A DNA stretch of 43,052 nucleotides from Lentisphaeria bacterium (lineage in GTDB: Bacteria; Verrucomicrobiota; Lentisphaeria; Victivallales; Victivallaceae): the NCBI GenBank assembly GCA_017457065.1, contig JAFTIE010000218.1:1-43052 (forward strand), given 5' to 3'. The position numbers and the translations under genes were made by a program. The notes beneath the pieces are model-generated. The model did not search any database. It saw only the letters and a program-made list of their open reading frames with translations, and had not been told where the DNA came from. Shown one piece after another: positions 1-8,070 of the stretch (positions are counted from its first letter, which is position 1; each line of letters begins with the position of its first letter).

Positions 1-1
1 C

Positions 2-946
2 ACATCCTTACGCCCGACAGGGCGCACTTCACGCATTTTTGACAACAGTCAAAAATGCTCTTCACACCTTCACATCTTCACTCAATCAGCGTTCACGCTG
101 ATTGAACTTTTGGTGAGTGTTACTTGTCAAATAGGTGTTTTACCGTTGTATTACCTCAAGAAACAATCAAAAAAAATGCCTTATAATGCTTGCAAAGCAA
201 GCGCTTCATGCACTGAAAGTGCGCTTCATATTTGCCGCAGGCAAATGCTTCATACGGCGGAGCCGTGCTTCATTCGATCAGCGTTCACGCTGATCGAGCT
301 ATTGGTCGTTATTGCGATCATTGCCATTCTTGCCGCAATGCTGCTGCCCGCTCTGCAGCAGGCACGGGAACGGGGAAAGTCCGCCAGCTGTATCAATAAA
401 CTTAAACAGATCGGTCTTGCCTTGAGCCAGTATTATAATGATCACAAGGTCTTGGTTCCCCGGCGCAAACCCAACTGGTACAGCGATTACCGTGACCGTC
501 CCCATCAGGTTCTGATCAACCAGAAATATATTGATATGATGATGTGGGAGTGCCCTTCAAGAGTCCTTGCCCCCGCCCGGCTCAAGGATTATAAACCCAG
601 TTCCTTCCCCAATTACGGCTTCAACGGTTCAGGGATGCTGGGGGTGAAAGCAGACAACTACGCAAACATCCCCTACCACCGGATCAAACAGCCGGGGAAA
701 CTTGCCTTTTTTATGGATTCTCAAGGCGCTGGGACAGATAATTTCACCTATCTGATCAACACTTACTCATGGATGGTCCGGAGCTGGCGCAGTGCCAATG
801 AAGGCTTTTACGCCACAAGGCACAACCACAATGCCAATGTGCTTTTTGCCGATTACCATGTGACGCCGGTCCATGTCAGAACATTACAGGATCCTGAATA
901 TAAAAAATGGTTCTGGGGCGGAGCGGACTCCGTTCAGAGACCTTGA
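2..946 (+). CDS. Prepilin-type pseudopilin (5' partial) with two stacked hairpin elements in its leader
   Basis: The reading frame is open to the left edge, so the true start lies outside the window; the TTG at 110 is not a credible start. FTLIELLV is encoded twice, at 92-115 and 284-307. Only the second copy is followed by the hydrophobic pilin helix ([16 protein letters not shown]) and the Gln/Ala/Arg-rich continuation typical of type II secretion/type IV pseudopilins. The segment between the copies is a repeat element, and the codons upstream of the first copy form a second hairpin array. Cleavage by prepilin peptidase before Phe at 284 would give a mature protein of about 220 residues with Glu at +5. 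The C terminus carries [15 protein letters not shown], like the H-X9-DG motif of Planctomycetes/Lentisphaerae pseudopilins. It is followed after 12 bp by a LamG protein gene, probably in the same operon. The pseudopilin class is clear; the specific role is unknown. Confidence 0.85.
   Translation, partial: TSLRPTGRTSRIFDNSQKCSSHLHIFTQSAFTLIELLVSVTCQIGVLPLYYLKKQSKKMPYNACKASASCTESALHICRRQMLHTAEPCFIRSAFTLIELLVVIAIIAILAAMLLPALQQARERGKSASCINKLKQIGLALSQYYNDHKVLVPRRKPNWYSDYRDRPHQVLINQKYIDMMMWECPSRVLAPARLKDYKPSSFPNYGFNGSGMLGVKADNYANIPYHRIKQPGKLAFFMDSQGAGTDNFTYLINTYSWMVRSWRSANEGFYATRHNHNANVLFADYHVTPVHVRTLQDPEYKKWFWGGADSVQRP
11..105 (+). repeat. Upstream hairpin array with CTTCAC spacers (truncated by window edge)
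   Basis: Three perfect inverted repeats lie in series. CGCCC/GGGCG (11-15 with 20-24) has loop GACA. GCATTTTTGAC/GTCAAAAATGC (33-43 with 48-58) has loop AACA. TCAATCAGCG/CGCTGATTGA (82-91 with 96-105) has loop TTCA. They are joined by spacers rich in CTTCAC. The right arm of the last hairpin is the codon run for TLIE of the first FTLIELLV. The array is translated in frame with the pseudopilin. It resembles the element at 92-297 in design but differs in stem, loop and spacer sequence, so it looks like a sister element family inserted at the same codons. Confidence 0.75.
92..283 (+). repeat. 192-bp hairpin-array unit, copy 1 (inside pseudopilin gene)
   Basis: The unit runs from one FTLIELLV coding site to the next, exactly 192 nt (64 codons) apart. 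After an AT-rich lead encoding [14 protein letters not shown] come four hairpins: GCTTGC/GCAAGC (188-202, loop AAA), GCACT/AGTGC (210-222, loop GAA), ATTTGCC/GGCAAAT (230-246, loop GCA) and ACGGC/GCCGT (254-266, loop GGA). Each is followed by an identical 7-nt spacer GCTTCAT (203-209, 223-229, 247-253, 267-273). A fifth hairpin (274-297, 10-bp stem, loop TTCA) uses the downstream TLIE codons as its right arm. Copies 2 and 3 lie at 38850 and 42880. Confidence 0.9.
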
Positions 947-958
947 AGAGAGGAGTTT

Positions 959-2119
959 ATGAAATACACTTTTGTTACTGCTTTTATGTTTCTGGCTCTC
1001 GGACTGCCGGGAGCAAAGTTCGTTCCGGGGATCTCCGGGAAGGCTCTTGACGGACGCTCTCCCCTTGCCTTTGATCCTGCCCGGCTGACCCCTCAGGGGG
1101 GAAGCGCCCTCTTCTGGTTCAAACTCTCAGACGGGGCACTGCCCCTGAAACGGCACGCCATGCTTCTGGGACTGGGGATCAATAAACCGGGATGGTTTTA
1201 CATTTATTTCGGCAGAGGACATTTCGGGGTCAATGTGCGTTCAGCAAAGAGTTCCACCAGAGTGGAGTGTTCCGCCTCAGCGGTCAAGCCGGGCGAGTGG
1301 TATCATGCCGCTGTGGTGTGGGGCAAACGCAAAGAGGGCTTCTGCCGGATCTATCTCAACGGCAAACTCTCTGCCTACCAGCGCCTTGAGATGCCCGAAA
1401 AGTTTTCCTCCTCAAATCTGGCTGTGGGATACAATGCAAGTCATTGGAAATCCCCCTCCTTCCCCGGAGCCATTGACGAACTTGCCCTTTTTGATGTGCC
1501 CCTTTCTGAAGAGATGATACAAAAGATCATGGCAGCAGGGAAAGAGGGGAAACCTTCTCCGGAACTCCCCGGAAGGCTTCTTTATTTCCCCTTTGAGGGC
1601 AATACCGCCGGGATCGCCGGGAAAAGCACGCCCCCTGAGGAGGCAAAAAAGCTCCTCCGTGAAGCCTACCGCAAAGCGAAGATCACAAAGTACCCCGATG
1701 AAGTGGCGTTCAGATACACTTACAGTCAGCCTACCAGAGAAAAGACCCCCGATATCCTCTGCGATGGAAACAACGGCACAGGCGTCAGCTGGCGGCAGCT
1801 CAAAGTGGCTGTCACCGGGGAGTTTGAAACCACTCAAAATGTGACAGAAATAGAGATCGTTACCCGGAAATATACCAAATGGTACCTTCTGAAACAGCTG
1901 CAAGTCAGCTGGGATGACGGTTCAGGGAACTTTGGTGATCCTGTCATCATCAACACCTACGCCTACGGCAAACCCATCAGCAAAAAGCTGATCGACGAAA
2001 GCTGTAAAGAGTATGTCTACACCGTTAAAAATCCCGGCAAGATGTGCCGTTTCAAAATCGCCCTTGTGGGCGACGGTCATTATGGACTGAACGAGATACG
2101 AGTACGCGCCAAGAAATAA
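959..2119 (+). CDS. Secreted LamG-domain (concanavalin A-like) protein
   Basis: A 386-residue protein with an N-terminal signal peptide (MKYTFVTAFMFLALGLPG). Residues about 20-200 read as a laminin-G-like/concanavalin A-like jelly roll: ALFWFKL strand, GEWYHAAVVWGKR, RIYLNGKLSAYQ and the typical ending FPGAIDELALFDVPLSEEMIQ. Residues about 235-386 look like a second beta-sandwich, possibly discoidin-like (EIEIVTRKYTKWYLLKQLQVSWDDG). No catalytic residues are recognised, so glycan binding or adhesion is the likeliest role (inference). The start is supported by GAGAGGAG upstream of ATG 959. It lies 12 bp after the pseudopilin and 22 bp before the GH42-like gene, which suggests a three-gene operon devoted to one extracellular substrate. 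Confidence 0.8.
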   Translation: MKYTFVTAFMFLALGLPGAKFVPGISGKALDGRSPLAFDPARLTPQGGSALFWFKLSDGALPLKRHAMLLGLGINKPGWFYIYFGRGHFGVNVRSAKSSTRVECSASAVKPGEWYHAAVVWGKRKEGFCRIYLNGKLSAYQRLEMPEKFSSSNLAVGYNASHWKSPSFPGAIDELALFDVPLSEEMIQKIMAAGKEGKPSPELPGRLLYFPFEGNTAGIAGKSTPPEEAKKLLREAYRKAKITKYPDEVAFRYTYSQPTREKTPDILCDGNNGTGVSWRQLKVAVTGEFETTQNVTEIEIVTRKYTKWYLLKQLQVSWDDGSGNFGDPVIINTYAYGKPISKKLIDESCKEYVYTVKNPGKMCRFKIALVGDGHYGLNEIRVRAKK

Positions 2120-2141
2120 AAACAGAGAAAGGAAAAGTTTT

Positions 2142-5100
2142 ATGCGGCGTTTTATAATTTTCGCCCTGCTGGCAGCGGTGCTGCCGCTGGGGGCATTTGA
2201 GGTCAAACAGTCCAAGGTGGACAATGTCCTCATGACCCGGGTGGATTCACCCTGGTTCAAGATCACGGTCAACCCTCTGGGTGGAAGATTCTGGAGCATC
2301 TTCAGCAAAGAGATGAAAAGCGAACTCATCGACACCGTCGAGGGGGGCAGCGGCACCGAAAATGTCTGGAACGTGGCGAAATCCCGCTTCTTTCTGCGGA
2401 ACAAACCCTTTGCTGTTTCCACTGAAAAGTTCCCCGACCGGGTGGTGGTGACATCTGTGGGCAACCATGCCGGGGCAGGGATCAACTTTCTCAAGGTGAA
2501 AAAAGATTACATCCTCTGGAAAAATGCCGCCAAGATCACCATCGACTACGATCTGGAAAATATGGACGCCGCCATGTCTCCTCTGGTCTACGGCTTCTGG
2601 TTCCACCACATGATCGGTGAACGCAATGTCAAAAATGACTTTTTCTTCCCCACCATCAACGGGATCGTCCGCATCAAGCCCGACAAACGCCCCACTGACA
2701 CCTGGCAGTTCCGTGCCGCCCGGGGATGGCTGGGCAACGCTGACCCTGTAACGGGAAAAGGTGTGGCGATCACCATGAGCTACCCTGAGCTGCAGCTTCT
2801 CTACTCCTGGTTCGGCGGCTGTGCCGTTCCTTCAACGGAGTGGCGCTTTGAACAAGTCACCATCGACGCGGGCAAATCCTTCAAGACCCGTGCCGAAGTC
2901 CTCCCCTTTACGGGATTGAAAAAGATCTCAGGGGCAGGGAGCGGCCTTGTGGGAGAGCTCCGGGGCAGCGACATCGAAACTGACAAAAGCGCTCTGCCTG
3001 TGGAAGTAAGAGTCCACAACGCCGAAGCCGGTTCCGTTGAGGCGGAGGTCATGGTGCGTAAAGCCCCTGACGGCAAGTGGAAGAGCATTCAGAAAAACAA
3101 ACTTGTTTTCAAGGCTCCCGGCACGGTCGATTCTTTCAAAGTCACCATCCCCGGGGAAGAAGAAACTTTGCAGGAGATCGAAGTCATACTCCGCTCCGGG
3201 AAAAAGGAGATGGCTCGGCTCAACGGATTCGTCAACTTTGACGGCGCCGAAGATAAGTGGAGCATCGCCGCTCTGGAAGAGAAAAAAGTCGATGCCCGCA
3301 GCCGGGTGGAGCTTTTGAATTTTACCAATGTGAACCCCACTCCCCACATCCCCTGGGCAAAACCCCTCCCCGGGGGCAAGATCAAGACCCTTGTCCTCAC
3401 CGACAACGACGCCATTCTGGAAACAGGCGACCTCTCACAGAGATTGGACATGGATTACACCGTCCCCTTCATCATGAATCTGGGGCGTTACCGGACGGCG
3501 ACTCCCATCTATGTCATCGGCAAGTATTTCGGTATGCTTTCTGTGAACAACATCAACGAAAACATCAAGCGTGCCTTCAAGAAAAAGATCGATCTCATCA
3601 TCATCGCAGGTCTTCCCTGGAGCCACTTTACCTCTGAACAGAAAAAAATGATCCTCGACCGGGTCAGCAAAGGCGCAGGACTCATCTACATCGGCACCAA
3701 CAAGGCAGAAAAATTCATGCCCCTCACCGAAGCCAAAGGGAAAAAAGTTTTCAGAGGCGTTCCCAAAGCGGTGCAGAAAAGTTTTGTCACCAGCGGTATT
3801 CCTTTTGAACTTTTCGGCGCTGAGCCCGTTTACCGTTACAACGCCAGAAAAGAAAACATCCTTGCCACCGCCGCAGGGATCCCCTATCTGGTCAAAGGAA
3901 AACTGGGCAAAGGGAAGCTCTATTTCCTCAACTATATGGCGACTTTCGGGCGTTTCGATGCCGCCGGAGCCTTTACCCCTGACTTCAAACCCGAATATCC
4001 CGACCGCAAAGCTCCTTATGAGTTCTACTATTCACTTATTGCCAAACTTGCCCTTTCAGCGGTAAACCGCACTCCTGCGGTGACATTGGAACCCACCTTT
4101 GCCGGGAGCAAATCCACGGTAAAGATCAATGCTCCCGGGGCGCAGAAGGTCACTTTGAAGGCAACGCTCCGTGACAGTTTCATGGAAACACGCTTTGAAA
4201 AAGAGTTCACTGTTGAATTGAAAAAGGGAGTCAACACCGTCAACATTCCCGGTGTATCGGCTCCTCATGCAGATCTGCTCAATTACAGCATCATTCTCCG
4301 CAACAGTAAAAAAGAGGTGCTGAACTGGGGCACATGGAGCGTCAGGAAACCTGCTCAGGCAAAGATCGGAAAGGTCACTGCCGATAAAAAGTTCTACACC
4401 GATGGCAGTACCATGAATTACACTGTTTCCCTCAAAGGGAAAACGGCAGGGCTGACTGTCAAAACCACTCTCATCGACACTTTCAAACGGGCGTTCCCTG
4501 TGAAAACTGTCAAAGGCGCTCCTGAAATCAAAGGCAGCGCCCGGATCACCAACGAACTCTGCTCCCGCTTCGGGTACCTGCGGGTGCAGCTGATGGATGG
4601 CAAAAACGAGATCGACCGCTATGAACTGAGCTTCCCCGTGCGTCCCTCAGACAAGGCGAAAGCGTGGCGGGAGTTTGAGATCGGCGCCTGGGTGGCAGGG
4701 GAACCCCGCAAACACCTGTGGCATCTCTACGGGGAGCTGCTCCACAAATATCAGATCGACACCCTTATTGCCAACTGGGGCGTGCTGCAGACTGCCTTCC
4801 CCATCCGCCACAACATCCACCCCACCCGTCTGCACCATCTGGGCATCACCCGCTGCCCGGAACCTCTGGACTATGCCAAGACCGGCAACAAACTGCTTCT
4901 TGTCCGCAAGCCCTGTCTTTCGGATCCTGCTTTCCTTGACAAATATATCAAAAGCTTCACCAGAACGGGGATTCACGACTATCAGCACGGTATGCGCTTC
5001 TACTGGATGGGGGATGAACAATCCATCACCGGTTACGGCGGAACGCCTGTTGACTTCTGTTTCTCTGAACACTGTCTGAAAGAGTTCCGGAAATTTGCAC

Positions 5101-6662
5101 AGAAGAAATACGGTTCTCTTGCCAAACTCAACAGTGTCTGGAACACCCGCTTTGCTTCATGGGAAAAGGTGATCCCCTTTACCCGGGATGAGGTCTGGAA
5201 AGGGGCTTCCCCCGCCGGATGGGCGGACCACCTGGAATTCATGGACGGCAGATTGGAAAATGTGGCAAAGATCCTGTTCGCCGCCTTGCGGAAACATGAT
5301 CCCGATGCCCGCACCTCTCTTTCCGGCACTCAGCCCTCCACCGCCTACGGCGGCATGGATTGGAGCCGCCTGATGAAGCACTTCAACGGACTCATGAATT
5401 ACGGACTGGGGGGACAGTTTGAGATCCAGCGCTCCCTTCGCCCCGGAGCGGAACTCATGCCCTGGGAGTTCGGTTACAGCCGCAGCAGTCACTACCGCGT
5501 CTGGCGTGCCCTTTTCTGCGGTATGCGGGGGATGTTCGGATTTTCCTGGTACTCCCTGTGCAATCCTGACGGGACTCCTTCACCCCAGCTGGAAATCGTC
5601 CAGCGTCCTTTCAGCATCATCAAATCCGGTCTGGGTGCTCACTGGATCAACAATGTGAAAGAGAAAGCCGATGTGGCTCTGCTCTACTCCCAGAGCTCCA
5701 TCCGTGGCGCTTTCATCGAAAAGCGCCACCGGAGCCGCAACACCAGTTTCGACAAATACAACAAACTGCTGCGGAACTGCGGATACAGCTTCAACTACAT
5801 CACTTCCGAACAGCTGGAAGAGGGGATACTTCTCAAGGACCGGTACAAATATCTGATCCTCATGGATGCCAATGCCATGTCTGACAAAGAGATCTCCGCC
5901 GTTGAAGCCTTTGTGAAAAAGGGGGGCAGAGTCTTTGCCGAAGGGATCCCTGCCCGGCGCTACGCCGACTGCCGTTTGCGCAAAGCTCCCGGACTTGCCC
6001 ACATCTTCAAGATCAAAGGCAATCTCCTCAAAGAGGAGCTTTGCTACAAGTACCTTTCAGCTATTGAGTTTCCCAACACTCCTGCCAATGCGGCACTCAT
6101 CGCCGCTGAGCGCAAACGCCTTTTCAGTGTGCTGGGGGCAAGCGGCTCCCCTGAGATCACCTGCGACGGCAAAGTGGTCACAGATGCGGAGCTCTACCAG
6201 CGCATCGACAAAAACGGAAACAGTTACATCGGCATCACCACACCTTCCCAAAAGCCCCGGGCGGTCAGGATCGCTCTCGGTAAAAAGGCTCATGTCTACG
6301 ATATGATCTCAGGCAAATATTTCGGATACACCGCGCAGCTTGAGATCCCTGTTTTCACTGAAAGCAGCTCTTTGCTGCTGGCGCTTCTGAAAGAGAAGGT
6401 CCGAAAGGGAGTTGTTTCAGCCAAAGGCAATACCGTTACGGTCACTTTCGGCAGCAAAAAATATGCCACAGCCCTGAATGTTCAGCTTTTCGACCCCGCC
6501 GGAAAAGAGGTGAAACATTACAGCAAGCGCCTGCTCCCCGTCAATGGCAAATGCCAATACAGTGTCCCCTTCGCCCCCTCCGACCCTGCCGGAAAGTGGC
6601 GCTGTGCGGTCACTGATGTCACCACCGGAGAAAAAAGTGCCGTGACCCTTTTCCACCGCTGA
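2142..6662 (+). CDS. Very large secreted GH42-like (beta-galactosidase superfamily) protein
   Basis: A 1506-residue protein with a signal peptide (MRRFIIFALLAAVLPLGAF). Approximate layout: an N-terminal beta-rich domain to 300 with SPLVYGFWFHHMIGE; an Ig-like stretch; a ThuA/glutamine-amidotransferase-like domain 410-640 (KTLVLTDND, KKIDLIIIAGLPWSH); further beta domains; a TIM barrel about 840-1170; a GH42-type trimerisation-like domain 1175-1320 (VALLYSQSS, YLILMDANAMSDKE); and a beta C terminus. The barrel contains FCFSEHCLKEFRKFAQKKYGS and NSVWNTRFASWE, typical of GH42-like proteins. Candidate catalytic glutamates are in MGDEQS (near residue 957) and MPWEFG (near 1108). A role in cleaving beta-galactoside-type or related linkages outside the cytoplasm is inferred; the substrate is not deducible. 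AAAGGAAAAG precedes the ATG. The operon ends at the terminator at 6711. Confidence 0.8.
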   Translation: MRRFIIFALLAAVLPLGAFEVKQSKVDNVLMTRVDSPWFKITVNPLGGRFWSIFSKEMKSELIDTVEGGSGTENVWNVAKSRFFLRNKPFAVSTEKFPDRVVVTSVGNHAGAGINFLKVKKDYILWKNAAKITIDYDLENMDAAMSPLVYGFWFHHMIGERNVKNDFFFPTINGIVRIKPDKRPTDTWQFRAARGWLGNADPVTGKGVAITMSYPELQLLYSWFGGCAVPSTEWRFEQVTIDAGKSFKTRAEVLPFTGLKKISGAGSGLVGELRGSDIETDKSALPVEVRVHNAEAGSVEAEVMVRKAPDGKWKSIQKNKLVFKAPGTVDSFKVTIPGEEETLQEIEVILRSGKKEMARLNGFVNFDGAEDKWSIAALEEKKVDARSRVELLNFTNVNPTPHIPWAKPLPGGKIKTLVLTDNDAILETGDLSQRLDMDYTVPFIMNLGRYRTATPIYVIGKYFGMLSVNNINENIKRAFKKKIDLIIIAGLPWSHFTSEQKKMILDRVSKGAGLIYIGTNKAEKFMPLTEAKGKKVFRGVPKAVQKSFVTSGIPFELFGAEPVYRYNARKENILATAAGIPYLVKGKLGKGKLYFLNYMATFGRFDAAGAFTPDFKPEYPDRKAPYEFYYSLIAKLALSAVNRTPAVTLEPTFAGSKSTVKINAPGAQKVTLKATLRDSFMETRFEKEFTVELKKGVNTVNIPGVSAPHADLLNYSIILRNSKKEVLNWGTWSVRKPAQAKIGKVTADKKFYTDGSTMNYTVSLKGKTAGLTVKTTLIDTFKRAFPVKTVKGAPEIKGSARITNELCSRFGYLRVQLMDGKNEIDRYELSFPVRPSDKAKAWREFEIGAWVAGEPRKHLWHLYGELLHKYQIDTLIANWGVLQTAFPIRHNIHPTRLHHLGITRCPEPLDYAKTGNKLLLVRKPCLSDPAFLDKYIKSFTRTGIHDYQHGMRFYWMGDEQSITGYGGTPVDFCFSEHCLKEFRKFAQKKYGSLAKLNSVWNTRFASWEKVIPFTRDEVWKGASPAGWADHLEFMDGRLENVAKILFAALRKHDPDARTSLSGTQPSTAYGGMDWSRLMKHFNGLMNYGLGGQFEIQRSLRPGAELMPWEFGYSRSSHYRVWRALFCGMRGMFGFSWYSLCNPDGTPSPQLEIVQRPFSIIKSGLGAHWINNVKEKADVALLYSQSSIRGAFIEKRHRSRNTSFDKYNKLLRNCGYSFNYITSEQLEEGILLKDRYKYLILMDANAMSDKEISAVEAFVKKGGRVFAEGIPARRYADCRLRKAPGLAHIFKIKGNLLKEELCYKYLSAIEFPNTPANAALIAAERKRLFSVLGASGSPEITCDGKVVTDAELYQRIDKNGNSYIGITTPSQKPRAVRIALGKKAHVYDMISGKYFGYTAQLEIPVFTESSSLLLALLKEKVRKGVVSAKGNTVTVTFGSKKYATALNVQLFDPAGKEVKHYSKRLLPVNGKCQYSVPFAPSDPAGKWRCAVTDVTTGEKSAVTLFHR

Positions 6663-6710
6663 GGGGAAAAGTTATTTGACCTGCCCGTGAAGGGAACAGG
6701 TCCCACAAAA

Positions 6711-6748
6711 AAAGAGTGCTGCGAAAAATCCTGCAGCACTCTTTTTTT
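6711..6748. terminator. Bidirectional intrinsic terminator
   Basis: Perfect 12-bp stem AAAGAGTGCTGC (6711-6722) with GCAGCACTCTTT (6733-6744) and a 10-nt loop. It has a T7 run on the plus strand (6742-6748) and an A-run at 6707-6713 that becomes T's on the minus strand. It sits between convergent genes ending at 6662 (+) and 6757 (-) and can serve both. Confidence 0.9.
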
Positions 6749-6756
6749 CTGCTCTT

Positions 6757-6978
6757 TCAGTGTTTGTGGGGCTTGGGAGCGGGTTTGTAGTGACGGGGCG
6801 GTGCCGGTTTGTAGTGACGGGGCGCCGGAGCCTTTTTGTAGACAGGTCTGGGTGCCGGTCTGTACCGGTGCGGCGGCGGTGCGTTACGCCGCTTGTGATG
6901 GTGGTGGCATCCGGCAAGGGGAAGCATGATACCCGCTGCCAGAAGGATCAAGGTGACCGCACGAAGAATAAGTTTCAT
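6757..6978 (-). CDS. Small His/Pro-rich lipoprotein
   Basis: A 73-residue protein with signal sequence and lipobox LAGC, so Cys about 24 should be lipidated. Everything after the Cys is low complexity: HHHHKRR directly after the anchor, then repeats of the type RHYKPAP and PAPRPVYKKAPAP, ending KPHKH. The mature part has no acidic residues and is rich in His, Pro, Lys and Arg. Metal binding, or electrostatic binding to the cell wall, is plausible but inferred. Its start overlaps the stop of the preceding gene by 4 bp (ATGA), implying translational coupling. It is the last gene of the gatB operon, directly before the bidirectional terminator. The lipobox and coupling make it a credible small gene. 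Confidence 0.75.
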   Translation of the reverse strand: MKLILRAVTLILLAAGIMLPLAGCHHHHKRRNAPPPHRYRPAPRPVYKKAPAPRHYKPAPPRHYKPAPKPHKH

Positions 6979-7430
6979 TTCCGACTCTCCTTTTTGGGGT
7001 TCATATTGCCCGTATTGCCCCTCCGGGGGGAGATACGGTACCGGGACGGACGTTTGCTGAAGTCGAGGACTTCAGGCTGCTTTTTTCTGCTGAAAACAGT
7101 TGAATTCATGTATTTTGTCATCAACTGCCCTTCGTAGTCCACTCCCACCTCGTAGCGGGGGAACTTCCAGGTCACGATGGCTCTGCCGTAACGGTCGCCT
7201 GAGTAGATGAACCGCATCTCCGGCGCAACTGTGTCAATAGTCTTCATATCGCCGGGGGGGATCTTTTTGGAAATGGTCTTCAATGAAAGTCTGGCGTGTT
7301 CCACCAACTCCTGTTCTTCACTTTCGCTGATCATTTCAAACTTTTCCCCCCGCACATCCACATAGCGGGTGTTGCATCCGGCAATCGTTCCCAGCAGAAG
7401 AAAGAGAAAGATCAAAGAAAAAAACTTCAT
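6975..7430 (-). CDS. Lipoprotein of unknown function
   Basis: The start was chosen at 7430 (MKFFSLIFLFLLLGTIAGC), which gives a clean lipoprotein signal with lipobox IAGC and a 4-bp ATGA overlap with the gene upstream; longer frames add only a hydrophilic shadow sequence. The 151-residue product has a mature domain containing EEQELVEHARLSLKTISKKIP, IDTVAPEMRFIYSGDRYGRAIVTWKFPRYEVGVDYEGQLM, and a basic C-terminal tail (KRPSRYRISPRRG). The family is not recognised. The stop overlaps the start of the His-rich lipoprotein, so both are probably translated together. Confidence 0.75.
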   Translation of the reverse strand: MKFFSLIFLFLLLGTIAGCNTRYVDVRGEKFEMISESEEQELVEHARLSLKTISKKIPPGDMKTIDTVAPEMRFIYSGDRYGRAIVTWKFPRYEVGVDYEGQLMTKYMNSTVFSRKKQPEVLDFSKRPSRYRISPRRGNTGNMNPKKESRK

Positions 7431-8053
7431 TGTTTTCTTACTCCGTTGATATCCATGACCGTTCCCAGCCAGTCGTTGAGCTTTGCCCAGTATTCGGCAG
7501 GACATTTGGGCAGAGCGCTGTTGTCGATACCTGCCGCCACCACATTTTCCAGAAAGGCGGAACTTCTCTCATCGGTGCTCTGGGGGAGAAGTCCGTTTTC
7601 ACAGAGGAATGCTGTTTTGAGCACCACGGCGCACTGCATGGGGGTCCAGCGTTCCTCTTCCGGAGTCTCACAGCTCAGATGGGAAAGTACCGAACTGAAG
7701 GAGTCGTATGTATAAGGCATGGGCAGATCGTCCCTGATATTGGCAAGGAGGAATGCCCCCATCTTCCCTGCAAGACGGAAATTGACCGGATTTTCAGGGA
7801 GCTTGTCATTGGTCGATATGATCTCGATCTCCCGGGCGGTCTTCAAGGTGGAGCGACTTTCAGTGAATTCAACTGAAAGCTCTCTGAAAAGATCCACCTG
7901 AACATACTCTTTCCCCGAAATCTTCTGGGCACCGTTGCACACCAGCTGAAGTTTTCCGTAATCGGGGGAGATCCCCACTGCAATGAGGGAGGACTCCCGG
8001 TAGGGACTCTTGGAAAGGACGATCAATGGCGTGGATGTGATCTCAACACTCAT
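7427..8053 (-). CDS. RecO-like DNA repair protein (divergent, no zinc finger seen)
   Basis: A 208-residue protein. The first 80 residues resemble the RecO OB-fold: PLIVLSKSPYRESSLIAVGISPDYGKLQLVCNGAQK, split here by family pattern into an LxxxxYxESS segment and a DYGKLxxVxxGAxK segment. These are the hallmark of RecO, which loads RecA onto SSB-coated DNA with RecR. The C-terminal helical part lacks the CxxC...CxxC zinc motif found in many RecO proteins; only scattered cysteines occur. It lies 17 bp downstream of gatB and overlaps the next gene by 4 bp. RecO is the best reading, but it rests on the N-terminal pattern alone. Confidence 0.55.
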   Translation of the reverse strand: MSVEITSTPLIVLSKSPYRESSLIAVGISPDYGKLQLVCNGAQKISGKEYVQVDLFRELSVEFTESRSTLKTAREIEIISTNDKLPENPVNFRLAGKMGAFLLANIRDDLPMPYTYDSFSSVLSHLSCETPEEERWTPMQCAVVLKTAFLCENGLLPQSTDERSSAFLENVVAAGIDNSALPKCPAEYWAKLNDWLGTVMDINGVRKQ

Positions 8054-8070
8054 AAAAGATCCGTTTGATG

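Noticed and set aside
110-112. TTG 110 as the start of the first pseudopilin
   Set aside because: The frame is open to the window edge, no Shine-Dalgarno precedes it, and it lies within FTLIELLV codons of the repeat.
124-152. Promoter inside the element lead (TTGTCA, 17 bp, TGTATT)
   Set aside because: The -10 match is weak and the site is in an AT-rich tract where such matches arise by chance.
188-297. Hairpin array as a CRISPR array
   Set aside because: The constant part is only 7 nt and the variable part is self-complementary. Repeats of 23 nt or more with unrelated spacers are absent, and no cas gene is present.
92-297. Hairpin unit as an intein, group I/II intron or translational-bypass element
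   Set aside because: It is too short for an intein or intron and lacks their motifs. It is in frame with no stop codon, so neither splicing nor bypass is needed for expression.
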